Below, piece after piece: positions 7,626-15,627 of a stretch of DNA of 38,097 nt. Origin of the DNA: JBAYJT01 sp041664965 (GTDB taxonomy: Bacteria > Pseudomonadota > Gammaproteobacteria > UBA9339). The notes below the pieces were generated by a model. That model was not told the origin of the DNA, searched no databases, and worked only from the letters and a program-made list of their open reading frames with translations. The stretch lies in the NCBI GenBank assembly GCA_041664965.1, contig JBAYJT010000013.1, positions 1-38,097 of the forward strand. Reading direction: 5' to 3'. The position numbers and the translations under genes were made by a program. Every line of letters starts with the position of its first letter. Positions within the stretch are counted from its first letter, which is position 1.

Positions 7626-7702
7626 GCGCCCGTAGCTCAGTTGGATAGAGTACCTGGCTACGAACTAGGGGGTCGGGAGTTCGAATCTCTCCGGGCGCGC
7701 CA
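7626..7702 (+). tRNA. tRNA-Arg(ACG)
   Basis: Intact 77-nt tRNA. Acceptor GCGCCCG pairs CGGGCGC (7692-7698), with discriminator G and CCA encoded at 7700-7702. Anticodon arm CCTGG-CTACGAA-CTAGG gives anticodon ACG (A34 expected to become inosine, reading CGU/CGC/CGA). T-arm is GGGAG-TTCGAAT-CTCTC. Probably co-transcribed with tRNA-Ser. Confidence 0.97.
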
Positions 7703-7754
7703 ATTTTTGAAACTGCATAAAATAATAGAAAACACTTAATTATGCAATTGCGCT

Positions 7755-7876
7755 TCGAACTCCCGAGGGAGTTTGACTAATTTTGCAGGATAGCAAAATT
7801 AGAATGCGTAGCGCAGCGAAGCAGCCCGAAGGGCGAACTTCCAGGATGGAAGTGAGTAATCTCTCCGGGCGCGCCA
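7755..7876 (+). pseudogene. tRNA-Arg 3' remnant split in the T-loop by an ~81-nt element
   Basis: GGGAGTTTGA (7767-7776) is the 5' half of a tRNA-Arg T-arm with one base change. An 81-nt insert follows (7777-7857), and then AATCTCTCCGGGCGCGCCA (7858-7876) is identical to the 3' end of the intact tRNA-Arg at 7684-7702. The 5' three quarters of the tRNA are absent. Instead 7755-7764 (TCGAACTCCC) is a near-perfect inverted copy of the T-arm half, making a short palindrome. It cannot give a tRNA. Confidence 0.85.
7777..7857 (+). mobile_element. T-loop structured element, copy 2 (in tRNA-Arg remnant)
   Basis: Hairpin 1 (7777-7802) has a 10-bp stem CTAATTTTGC/GCAAAATTAG around AGGATA. The core (7803-7836) differs from copy 1 by one substitution and one extra A. 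Hairpin 3 (7837-7853) is ACTTCC-AGGAT-GGAAGT, followed by GAGT. Compensatory differences in both stems against copy 1 indicate that base pairing is what is conserved. The insertion point in the T-loop, after TT(C/T)(G)A and before AAT, matches copy 1. Confidence 0.8.
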
Positions 7877-7910
7877 AGTTTTATTTAACTCTAGAACGTC
7901 AGTAATAAAG

Positions 7911-8498
7911 ATGGACACCCATAGCAAACCACAAATTTTTATGATCGCTGGACCTAATGGAGCTGGTAAAACCACTTCAGCAATGTATTTACTACCAAAC
8001 ATCATACATTGCAAAGAATACATTAATGCAGACGCTATAGCTTCAGGCCTATCACCTTTTAATACTGCTAAAATGGCAATACAAGCTGGCAGGATTATGC
8101 TAGAACGCATCCATCAACTAGCGCATCAAAAACAAGACTTCGCTTTTGAAACAACTGGAGCTTCAAAAAGTTTCCTCCCTTTCCTTGTAGCATGTAAAAA
8201 TAGCGGCTATGAAGTAAATTTACTCTACTTATGGTTAAAAAGTCCTAAATTAGCCCTAGAAAGAGTTGCCAGCCGAGTTAAAAAAGGCGGACATGACATA
8301 CCAACAGATACTGTCGTTAGAAGGTACAAGTCAGGACTACAAAATATTTTGAACCTGTATTTACCTCAAATGAATACTTGGTTCTTCTATGACAATTCTG
8401 AAGACCAGCCAATAAAAGTAGCTGAAAACAATGAACACAGCGGTTTATTAATACATGACAAACTAACTTGGAAAAAATGCTTAGAGGCAGCAAAATGA
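7911..8498 (+). CDS. Zeta-toxin family P-loop kinase
   Basis: Zeta/PezT toxins phosphorylate UDP-N-acetylglucosamine or other UDP-sugars; chromosomal relatives are often annotated only as AAA ATPases. The protein (195 aa) has a Walker A motif GPNGAGKTT at about residues 14-22, a conserved Asp in INADAIASGLSP, the FAFETTGAS strand and an Arg-containing lid around residues 115-140 (RVASRVKKGGHDIPTDTVVRRY). All are typical of PF06414-like proteins. The gene ends in an ATGA overlap with a small gene that may be its antitoxin. It lies 34 nt after the tRNA-Arg remnant, a usual position for accessory genes. The substrate is not predictable. Confidence 0.8.
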   Translation: MDTHSKPQIFMIAGPNGAGKTTSAMYLLPNIIHCKEYINADAIASGLSPFNTAKMAIQAGRIMLERIHQLAHQKQDFAFETTGASKSFLPFLVACKNSGYEVNLLYLWLKSPKLALERVASRVKKGGHDIPTDTVVRRYKSGLQNILNLYLPQMNTWFFYDNSEDQPIKVAENNEHSGLLIHDKLTWKKCLEAAK

Positions 8499-8683
8499 AA
8501 CAAACAAAATTAAAAACCCTATCTCAAAAAATTGATTTCGGGGTTAAAAAAGGCGTTGCTTTAGCTCTAGCTGAGCATAAAAAAATGGGCAAGAGCATCG
8601 CAGTTTGGCGTAACGGAAAGGTGGTTAATATTCCTCCTGAGAAAATCAAAATCCAAAAAGAATTTCAGGAAAACACTGAGTAA
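8495..8683 (+). CDS. Small protein, probable partner (antitoxin) of the zeta-like toxin
   Basis: The ATG at 8495 overlaps the toxin stop (ATGA) and has AGAGG 7 nt upstream, so translation is probably coupled. This gives 62 aa; a longer frame from 8468 lacks a ribosome site. The product is basic and helical at the N terminus and ends IAVWRNGKVVNIPPEKI, a pattern I associate with small proteins next to zeta-like ATPases. No DNA-binding motif is evident. Antitoxin function is inferred from position only. Confidence 0.6.
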   Translation: MKQTKLKTLSQKIDFGVKKGVALALAEHKKMGKSIAVWRNGKVVNIPPEKIKIQKEFQENTE

Positions 8684-8691
8684 AGATCTCC

Positions 8692-10545
8692 CTAGCTCGT
8701 CGTTAAACTCGGCACTGGCACGTTGTGCCCATTTCCATTCACTGAGCCACTGTTCCTCGCCAATAATGGATCTCTCTCACCCGCAGCCATACCAGGCTCA
8801 TGTTGCACCACAATTTTAGCTTTCGAATGAAAAAGACCAGAACAGCAACTAGCTATATAACTACAACAACATGGTCTTGCCGCAGGCACGATTTGCGTAG
8901 TAGTTTCTTTCTGTAAAACTACAACTTCTCCTGTAGCTAATTTATCAAATCCCAAAGCTTTTAGATTCTGTTCCGGAGTGTTTTTGAGCAGTTTTTCTAG
9001 CTCTGCCGGCTTCATACTTTTAACAATGTCAGCTGCTCTACGCAAAAACGTGATAGTTTCTAAAATATCTTTTTGCTCTTGAGACCCAAAACGCTTAGCC
9101 GTAGGCTCAACTAATTTCTCTAAAAGTTGCGCCATGTTGATGAAACCATACACCAAAAGGCCGACTATAGTTATAGCATCGAAAACTTTGTGCGTAATAC
9201 CAAAAGTAGACTCCGGAAAACCATCTTCAACTAACTGCAGCGCTGTACCATAAGCAAAGCAATTTAAGAAATAAGTTGTTGTTAAAAAAACAGCGCTTAA
9301 AATCGGGTTCAACTTAAAGGAATATGGCATTTTTGGATGGCGTATAAAATCGTAAGCTCCCTTAAATCCGTAGTAACCAAAATAGCCTGTTAAGACTTCG
9401 GTAGTCAGGATTGGAAACACCATTAAAGCTATCGTTAAAGCCGTATTACCACCGAACATTTTGTTAAACACATCATAGTTGACCTTTAAGTAACCAGATA
9501 CACTTCCTCCTACTACAATAGCACCTACTCCACCTACAATTTGCCCTAATCCCTCTCGCACACAGTAACAATAAGCTTTACGCAACGAAGTTTTATCCAT
9601 AGTTTCTGGATACGTCCCTAAAAGTTTTTCCAGCCAATCCAACAAAGTATGAGCATCATTTGGCATTTTCTCTAACTTCTTCGGTTTAAAACAGCAGCCT
9701 TTACCGCTAAAACCTTGCCGTTTAACTCTTTCGGCCAAACCAGAAAACAAACGCGACAAATGCATCTGTAGATTTGTTTGTTCATCTAATTTAACTTGCC
9801 GTAGTCGCTCAGTTTCAATAACTTGTGGACCTAAACAGCAATTCCTAGCTTCCATTACTCCCCTGACAGGCCAGTAAGCAAATCCCCCAACCACTTTCAC
9901 TAATAGAAAATTTAACCAAGGAACGTTTAAAAGCAAAGAGATAGGCAATGTATGTGTTATAGCATTAACTAAATAAGTCACAGCAGCTTTGGCATGCACA
10001 ACAGCATCCGGCTCATCTGCCCAATCTTTATATTTGGAATAAAGGGCTACTGCCAAATAAGGACAAGCAACACAAAGCGATAAAATCGGCACATCTAGCT
10101 GTAACTTTCGAAGCCATTGTATGGCTGCATTAAAGCAATTTTGTCTTTCTTCTGGAGTACTGAGATGATACTGGATCTCAAAGCGCTTGGCATCTAATGA
10201 GGCATCGAGGAGGTTAAAGTAGTAAGTTCCAATATTCGGTACTACCAAGGCTGCCATACTAGTATTGCCCATTACCTGCAAAACAGGACCACCAGTTTCA
10301 GGATGTTCTGTCCCAACTCTAATACTTGGCGTTACGTACATAATGGTACATCCCAAAGCTCCAAAGCCTAAAATAACATAATGCCACCAAGCTTTTGCAA
10401 GCGGTGCAGGAGTAGTTGCCAAATATTCCAATAAACTTCCCAAGTTAACCGAGGAACCAGAAGAAGAAGAACCTGCAGCCAAAAGCCCCCTTTCTTCCTC
10501 ACCTGGTTTAGATTTGCCTTTTTCATCAATTTCAACAATTTTCAT
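8692..10545 (-). CDS. Unknown 617-aa polytopic membrane protein with dileucine-like and Cys-cluster motifs
   Basis: No family recognised. The ATG at 10545 has AGAGGTG about 6 nt upstream; a TTG at 10572 is less likely. Two hydrophobic regions, about residues 50-240 and 330-480, each hold several membrane segments and share a pattern (G(A/G)xGA, then GNT(S/A), then a P-containing helix), suggesting internal duplication. Between them lies a charged cytosolic segment. The N-terminal tail has EERGLL and the C-terminal tail GERDPLL, both matching the eukaryotic [DE]xxxL[LI] endolysosomal sorting motif. A cluster PCCCSYIASCC near residue 565 resembles palmitoylation sites. These suggest, without proving, a protein delivered to host membranes. 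Confidence 0.6.
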   Translation of the reverse strand: MKIVEIDEKGKSKPGEEERGLLAAGSSSSGSSVNLGSLLEYLATTPAPLAKAWWHYVILGFGALGCTIMYVTPSIRVGTEHPETGGPVLQVMGNTSMAALVVPNIGTYYFNLLDASLDAKRFEIQYHLSTPEERQNCFNAAIQWLRKLQLDVPILSLCVACPYLAVALYSKYKDWADEPDAVVHAKAAVTYLVNAITHTLPISLLLNVPWLNFLLVKVVGGFAYWPVRGVMEARNCCLGPQVIETERLRQVKLDEQTNLQMHLSRLFSGLAERVKRQGFSGKGCCFKPKKLEKMPNDAHTLLDWLEKLLGTYPETMDKTSLRKAYCYCVREGLGQIVGGVGAIVVGGSVSGYLKVNYDVFNKMFGGNTALTIALMVFPILTTEVLTGYFGYYGFKGAYDFIRHPKMPYSFKLNPILSAVFLTTTYFLNCFAYGTALQLVEDGFPESTFGITHKVFDAITIVGLLVYGFINMAQLLEKLVEPTAKRFGSQEQKDILETITFLRRAADIVKSMKPAELEKLLKNTPEQNLKALGFDKLATGEVVVLQKETTTQIVPAARPCCCSYIASCCSGLFHSKAKIVVQHEPGMAAGERDPLLARNSGSVNGNGHNVPVPSLTTS

Positions 10546-10612
10546 CAGAGCACCTCTACATTTTTCTAGCAATTTTCAGTATATATCGTATGATACTAGA
10601 CGTTTTTCTTCG

Positions 10613-10618
10613 TATAAT
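10613..10618 (+). promoter_or_regulatory. -10 box of tRNA-Ala
   Basis: Consensus TATAAT 10 nt upstream of the tRNA; the -35 region (near 10590, ATGATA) is poor. Confidence 0.5.
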
Positions 10619-10627
10619 CTAGTCCAT

Positions 10628-10703
10628 GGGGCCGTAGCTCAGCTGGGAGAGCGCTGCGTTCGCAATGCAGAGGTCAGGAGTTCGATCCTCCTCGGCTCCA
10701 CCA
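10628..10703 (+). tRNA. tRNA-Ala(CGC)
   Basis: Complete 76-nt tRNA. Acceptor GGGGCCG pairs CGGCTCC (one G-U), with discriminator A and encoded CCA (10701-10703). Anticodon arm CTGCG-TTCGCAA-TGCAG gives anticodon CGC, reading GCG. Bacteria with few tRNA genes often lack this isoacceptor. It stands alone between two unrecognised membrane-protein genes. Confidence 0.95.
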
Positions 10704-10705
10704 GG

Positions 10706-10734
10706 CTTCGTTTTGAGCGAAGCGAAGAATGAAG
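10706..10734 (+). repeat. Imperfect palindrome after tRNA-Ala
   Basis: GGCTTC (10706-10711) and GAAGCC (10729-10734) bracket GAGCGAAGCGAAG-type sequence. It could end tRNA-Ala transcription, but no T-run follows. The GAGCGAAGCGAAG core resembles REP-like repeats of symbiont genomes. Confidence 0.4.
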
Positions 10735-10911
10735 CCGGGCTTCTAAGAACTAGCAAAAACCATCAATTCACTCAAAACTACGCCCTGGCAAGCCAGTTAA
10801 TTAAAAACACAAATATTTAAACCTGCACTAAGAAGCCTAAAGTCACTCTTAACAGCTTGTTTCCACTTAAATTTAAAATAATATTACCTTAATGTTCCTC
10901 GCCAAGAAATC

Positions 10912-10920
10912 TGCTATACT
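10912..10920 (+). promoter_or_regulatory. Extended -10 promoter
   Basis: TG-C-TATACT (TATACT 10915-10920) lies 55 nt before the ATG of the 117-aa gene, the same extended -10 architecture seen upstream of the rlpA-like gene and the tandem paralogues. No good -35. Confidence 0.5.
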
Positions 10921-10974
10921 TTCGCTTAGTATTCATATCGAATGCTAAAATTAACATTTAAATGAGGTTTAAAT

Positions 10975-11328
10975 ATGCATAATCCTAATAATAATGCCTG
11001 TCGTACTTGCTTAGAAATAGCAAGTTATGCTATTGGTTCGACGCTGAGCATCTCTGGATTACTTTTTGCTGCCTTACTCCCCGACAATTATTCAGCAAGG
11101 GTTGCTGGCGTGATTCTTCCTATTACAGGAACTACGATGATTATAGGAAGCTTCTTTGACCGTCGAAGAGCCAATCAGCCAGCCGATCCTGCTCGCGCAC
11201 CTTTGCTTACTCAGCAATCAACAACTGCAGTGAAGACCGTGTCACTTCCAGCAGCGAAACAACCGTCAGTATCAAACCCAGCACAACCACTGGCACAAAC
11301 ATCACTAACTCAGGGTAGCTCTGTCTAG
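10975..11328 (+). CDS. Unknown 117-aa protein, two membrane segments and an APLL tail motif
   Basis: No family recognised. A GAGG sits about 8 nt before the ATG. Two hydrophobic helices (about residues 15-35 and 43-60, joined by PDNYSAR) form a hairpin ending in FFDRRR, so both ends are probably cytosolic. The tail has DPARAPLLTQQS, close to the RAPL(L/I) form of endolysosomal dileucine signals though without the ideally placed acidic residue. A Pro/Ser/Thr/Gln-rich disordered stretch follows. It resembles the C terminus of the larger membrane protein on the other side of tRNA-Ala (ERDPLLARNSGS). A host-membrane effector is a guess. Confidence 0.55.
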   Translation: MHNPNNNACRTCLEIASYAIGSTLSISGLLFAALLPDNYSARVAGVILPITGTTMIIGSFFDRRRANQPADPARAPLLTQQSTTAVKTVSLPAAKQPSVSNPAQPLAQTSLTQGSSV

Positions 11329-11344
11329 AAATAAGAGCACAGGG

Positions 11345-12667
11345 TCATATATGGACTCCACGCAAAACCGCCATAGTCTCAACATGGCTAGTATGCGGGA
11401 ACATGTCTAAGATGCCGATTTTTTCCAATTCATATCCATTGGCAGTAAGCTCTTTCAAATCGCGAGCCAGCGTGGCTGGATTGCAAGACACATAGACTAT
11501 TTTTTCGGCTTTAAGTTTAGATAAAAGAGGCAAGATTGCTGAAGCACCAACGCGCGGCGGGTCGAGAAGTATTTTGTTGTAATGCCTACCTGCCCAAGTG
11601 GTGTTTGTGAGTCCGCTAACTTCAGAAGCTAAATCAACCTGATAAAACTCGACATTAGTTATACCATTTCGCACTGCGTTAGCTTTAGCTCGAGCAACCA
11701 AACCAGCCTCGCCTTCAACGCCGACAACACTTTGGCAATGTTTAGCAAGTGGCAAAGTAAAATTCCCAACACCACAAAATAAATCCAAAACTTTGTCTTC
11801 AGGCTTTAGCTCCAAAAGTTCTATGGCTTGCCTTAGCATTTTTTGATTTATTTCGGCATTAACTTGTACAAAATCCATCGGCAAAAACTGCATATCGATG
11901 TTGTAATCTGCAATTTTGTAATGCAGCATCTTTTTAGTATCGGCTTTTTCATCGTTTGGATCGCAAAATAGAACCACAGAATCTAACCCTTTGTTTTGTA
12001 AATAAATCTTGTAGACATGTTTTTTAGCGAAAAGACGAAGTTTTTCCTGATCCTCTTCGTTAGCTGATTTTAAGCAACGAAAAATTAACGACGCTCCAGA
12101 GTCATCACAAGCTATTTCAACTTGAGGAATTTCAGCATAAATACTAAGTGATCTTATTAAATCTGCCAAAGCACTGAGTTTATCTCCAACTTCCGGTCTT
12201 AAAACAGCACAGCTAGACAAATCTGCCACATAACGACCGTTTTTTTCATGGAAACCCACTAAAAGCTTATCTTTTTTGTGGAGATATCTAACTGAAAGCC
12301 GCGCTCTTCGCCTATATCCCCAAGGCTCAGCTTTGATAGGCGGCAAAATCTTTTCCTTATTATCTAATTTTAAACCAGCAAAGTGTTCTAGTTGTTCCAA
12401 TAAAACTTTTTCTTTGAAGGCTATTTGGGCATCTTGACTTAAATGCTGCAAGCTACAGCCAGCACAGATAGCAAAATGCGGACAACGTGGTTCGACTCGA
12501 TCTTTAGAAGCTTTTAATATTTTTACTGCTTCCGCTTCGTCGAATTTGCTATGTTTTTTAAGATAACGAATCTCTACGTCTTCACCAGGAAGCGCACCAT
12601 CGACAAAAGTGGTCTTGCCATTAATATGCGCTATACCGCGCCCTTCGTGGCTTAGAGACTCAATCAT
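11345..12667 (-). CDS. rlmD: 23S rRNA (uracil-1939-C5)-methyltransferase RlmD
   Basis: Makes m5U1939 in 23S rRNA using S-adenosylmethionine. An N-terminal TRAM domain (SHEGRGIAHINGKTTFVDGA) is followed by the [4Fe-4S] cysteines of RlmD (CPHFAICAGC plus the later Cys in SSCAVL), which separate it from TrmA and RlmC. The SAM-binding motif DLFCGVGNFTLPLA, the catalytic Cys in VYVSCNPATLARDL and the terminal HVETM base are all present. I chose the ATG at 12667, giving 440 aa and an 8-nt overlap with the end of murJ; the frame is open to 12718, but the TRAM domain starts right after the chosen Met. Probably translated from the murJ transcript. Confidence 0.95.
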   Translation of the reverse strand: MIESLSHEGRGIAHINGKTTFVDGALPGEDVEIRYLKKHSKFDEAEAVKILKASKDRVEPRCPHFAICAGCSLQHLSQDAQIAFKEKVLLEQLEHFAGLKLDNKEKILPPIKAEPWGYRRRARLSVRYLHKKDKLLVGFHEKNGRYVADLSSCAVLRPEVGDKLSALADLIRSLSIYAEIPQVEIACDDSGASLIFRCLKSANEEDQEKLRLFAKKHVYKIYLQNKGLDSVVLFCDPNDEKADTKKMLHYKIADYNIDMQFLPMDFVQVNAEINQKMLRQAIELLELKPEDKVLDLFCGVGNFTLPLAKHCQSVVGVEGEAGLVARAKANAVRNGITNVEFYQVDLASEVSGLTNTTWAGRHYNKILLDPPRVGASAILPLLSKLKAEKIVYVSCNPATLARDLKELTANGYELEKIGILDMFPHTSHVETMAVLRGVHI

Positions 12668-14201
12668 TGGGCAATAAGAAATGTCGAACGCGAACACCAG
12701 TTGCAAAAAGCACTGCAAAGTAGAGCAAAACAGAGGCGCTTAGTAAAACTCCAAGATGCCAAGCCCTCTCTAGCCAAGACCAGTTCAACCAAATATCCAT
12801 ACGATAGTTAGCAAACCAAAGCAAAATTCCCATCGCAGCACTTGCCAACAAAAGCTTAAAGCCAAAGACGCGCCAATCTTTGGCCGGTAAGTAAATTTTC
12901 TTTTTGATGAGAAAGAAAAAAAGCAGACCAGCATTGAGCACTGAAGCAATAGAAGTTGAAAGAGCTAAACCTGCATGTGCCATGGGGAAAATCAAAATAG
13001 CATTTAATACAACATTGCAAATCACCGCTGCAATAGCGATTTTTACAGGCGTTTTAATGTTTTGTTTGGCATAAAACCCAGAAGCTAAAACTTTAACTAA
13101 CATAACAGGTGGAATGCCAATGGCAAAGCCGATTAAGCTTTTTTGTGCCATAGTAACGTCGAAAGCAACAAATTTGCCGTATTGCAAAAGCGTAATCAAA
13201 ATGGGCCCGGAGAGAAAAATAATCCCTATGGTTGCTGGTATGCCAATCAAAAGAATAAAACGTAAGGCCCAATCTAGGCCATGCGAAAACTGGCTATGCG
13301 ATCCCGCAGCGTGCTTACGCGCCAAATAAGGCAAAACCACTGTGGCAACCGCAACTCCAAAAACGCCTAAAGGAAAGGAAGTAAGCCTATCCGAAAAATA
13401 AAGCCAAGACATACTCCCCTGCCGCAAAAAAGAAGCAAACACAGTATCGACAAGAAGGCTAATTTGAGCTACCGAAACGCCAAAAATCGCTGGCAGCATC
13501 AAGCGTAAAACCCTTCTTACACCTGGGTCCTTCCACAAAATCTCTGGGCGTGGCATCAGTCCCAGTTTTTTTAAGAATGGCAATTGAAACAAAAGCTGTG
13601 CTAAACCACCTATAAAAATACCCCAAGCCAAAGCTTTTGCCGGCTCTTTAAAGTGCGGCGCCATAAAAATCGCCGCACCAATCAAAGCAAAGTTAAGTAG
13701 GTTGGGCGTAAAAGCTGGAATACTAAACTTGCCATAGCTATTTAATATGCCACTCACATAAGCCGTAAGCGAAATAAACAGCAAATAAGGAAAAGTGATG
13801 CGCAACATACTCACAGCTAAAGAGTAACGATTCAGATCGTGTCCAAAACCAGGAGTAAAAACATAAACCAACCAAGGTGTGATCAAAATCGCTAACAGCG
13901 TTACACAAAATAGGAAGGTAGTCATTACCCCCGCTATACGATTCAAAAAAACCTGTACCTCTTCATGAGTACGCTTCTCTTTGTATTCTGAAAGAACTGG
14001 TACAAAAGCTTGCGAAAACGCGCCTTCGGCAAATAATCTGCGTAAGAAATTGGGAATGCGGTAGGCAACGATAAAAGCATCCATACCAGCAGCAGCACCA
14101 AAAAAATGCGCGAAAACTAAATCACGCGCAAAACCAGTGACACGCGAGGTTGCTGTCATAAAAGAAACAACGAAAGTGGATTTCAAAAGATTTTTTTTCA
14201 T
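12660..14201 (-). CDS. murJ: Lipid II flippase MurJ
   Basis: Moves lipid II across the inner membrane for peptidoglycan synthesis. The 513 residues fit the family (about 511) with 14 expected membrane helices. The conserved start SRVTGFARDLVFAHFFG and the block MDAFIVAYRIPNFLRRLFAEGAFSQAFVPV carry the Arg and Asp residues lining the substrate cavity. It lies 12 nt after the M23 peptidase gene and overlaps rlmD by 8 nt, giving a tight minus-strand unit that joins wall precursor export, wall hydrolysis and rRNA modification. Confidence 0.97.
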   Translation of the reverse strand: MKKNLLKSTFVVSFMTATSRVTGFARDLVFAHFFGAAAGMDAFIVAYRIPNFLRRLFAEGAFSQAFVPVLSEYKEKRTHEEVQVFLNRIAGVMTTFLFCVTLLAILITPWLVYVFTPGFGHDLNRYSLAVSMLRITFPYLLFISLTAYVSGILNSYGKFSIPAFTPNLLNFALIGAAIFMAPHFKEPAKALAWGIFIGGLAQLLFQLPFLKKLGLMPRPEILWKDPGVRRVLRLMLPAIFGVSVAQISLLVDTVFASFLRQGSMSWLYFSDRLTSFPLGVFGVAVATVVLPYLARKHAAGSHSQFSHGLDWALRFILLIGIPATIGIIFLSGPILITLLQYGKFVAFDVTMAQKSLIGFAIGIPPVMLVKVLASGFYAKQNIKTPVKIAIAAVICNVVLNAILIFPMAHAGLALSTSIASVLNAGLLFFFLIKKKIYLPAKDWRVFGFKLLLASAAMGILLWFANYRMDIWLNWSWLERAWHLGVLLSASVLLYFAVLFATGVRVRHFLLPND

Positions 14202-14213
14202 ACTAGAGAAGTG

Positions 14214-15590
14214 TTAGGCTGGAACTGCTTTGCTGGCAACACCATCGGCCTCAGCATATTGAGGGAAAGAAGAGTCTTTAAGCGCTGCTAATAAGCTCCT
14301 AGCCAAAGTAGAAAAACGCATTTTATCGCTACGATCAGTAATTTCCGAATGCGGCAAAGCCACTGACAAAGGATCGTGCTGAATACCATAAACGCGAAAC
14401 TCGTAATGCACATGAGGACCATTGGCTAAACCAGTCATACCAACATAACCGATTAATTGCCCGCGCTGTACATAAGTTCCAACTTTTACACCTTTAGCAA
14501 AAGCCATCATGTGAGCATAAAAAGAACTATATTTACTATCGTGCTGCAATAAAATAGCGTTACCATAACCACCCATACGTCCCTCAATGGCAATTCGACC
14601 GCTAGAAGTGGCTTTAATAGGTGTTCCCATAGGGCCAGCAAAATCAACACCCAAATGAGCTCTATAAATATGCAAAATCGGATGCCAACGTCGATAGGTA
14701 AATTTGGAGCTAATCCTAGTGTAATGAATAGGAGCTCGCACAAAAGCTGGATGCATGCTCACGCCTTTCGGTGAGTAATAATCGACTTGTCCGTTTTTAT
14801 CAACAAAGCGCAAAGCACGATAGGTTTTGTTACGCGTGATAATTTCCGCTGCCATAATTTGATCTTTCATAACCATACTAGTGCTTTGAGTGCTAATAAC
14901 TTTAGCTTTTCTATGGCGAGATTTAGACCGCCCGTGTAAAACCCGTTTTGCGGTGCTGACAACTGGGACTTGGACTTTTTGATGAACTAAGATGATTTGA
15001 TCACCGTCGTGTACGTCTTTACTTACTCTTAAGGTATCGCTAAAAATATTCATCATTTGCGCGACTAAAGCACTGCTTAGGCCCGCTCTCTTAGCTGATA
15101 GAAAAATCGATCTTTGCACTCGAATGGAAACATATTCAAGTTGATTTGGTTTCACAGCTTGAATTTGCGTCTTATTCATCGGCACAGAAATAACTGGAGC
15201 CAACCCTTGCTGCGCCAACGCCAAAGACGAATTAATACCTACAACGTGAATAACTGTAGAAGATGGATGTTTTGCATAAGAAAAATTTGTAGAGCTGAAC
15301 TTATCTACGCTAGTAGTAGCATTTACGCTAGCTCTGCTGCTATGAACAGAAAAAATCACAAAAGAAAGCAAAAAAAGCGGCAAAAACAAGAAGCTTAATA
15401 GCGCATCTATTGGCGGCAAACAAGCGCACATCGATTCGAGCTTGCGCAAATAAGCGCGTTTCAGAAAAGTTTCTTTATCGACAACATGAGCAAAATTGGC
15501 ATTATTTAGCAAGCGATCCGCTACAATCGGCATCCCTTCCAAAATACTTCGCCCCACAACTAAACACTTTCGATAAATACTCTTCATCAT
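14214..15590 (-). CDS. M23-family peptidoglycan endopeptidase (MepM-like)
   Basis: Zinc metallopeptidase expected to cut peptide cross-links in the periplasm. A long cytoplasmic N terminus leads to one membrane helix (about residues 63-83, LLSFLFLPLFLLSFVIFSV). Then comes an OapA/Csd3-like segment (VQRSIFLSAKRAGLSSALVAQMMNIF..DTLRVSKDVHDGD) and the LytM domain with the complete zinc site: HLGVDF (first His and Asp) and HVHYEFR (HxH), in the order seen in active enzymes. Length 458 aa. The first 60 residues, with several Cys (CACLPP), are longer than in E. coli MepM; a later Met could be the start. Upstream of murJ in the same unit. Confidence 0.93.
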   Translation of the reverse strand: MMKSIYRKCLVVGRSILEGMPIVADRLLNNANFAHVVDKETFLKRAYLRKLESMCACLPPIDALLSFLFLPLFLLSFVIFSVHSSRASVNATTSVDKFSSTNFSYAKHPSSTVIHVVGINSSLALAQQGLAPVISVPMNKTQIQAVKPNQLEYVSIRVQRSIFLSAKRAGLSSALVAQMMNIFSDTLRVSKDVHDGDQIILVHQKVQVPVVSTAKRVLHGRSKSRHRKAKVISTQSTSMVMKDQIMAAEIITRNKTYRALRFVDKNGQVDYYSPKGVSMHPAFVRAPIHYTRISSKFTYRRWHPILHIYRAHLGVDFAGPMGTPIKATSSGRIAIEGRMGGYGNAILLQHDSKYSSFYAHMMAFAKGVKVGTYVQRGQLIGYVGMTGLANGPHVHYEFRVYGIQHDPLSVALPHSEITDRSDKMRFSTLARSLLAALKDSSFPQYAEADGVASKAVPA

Positions 15591-15627
15591 GAATCTATTC
15601 TACCTAACTACACAAAAAAAACCAACA

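Noticed and set aside
7301..7739. Open frames running through the tRNA-Ser/Arg region on both strands
   Set aside because: They are translations of tRNA genes and the T-loop element; no coding signal.
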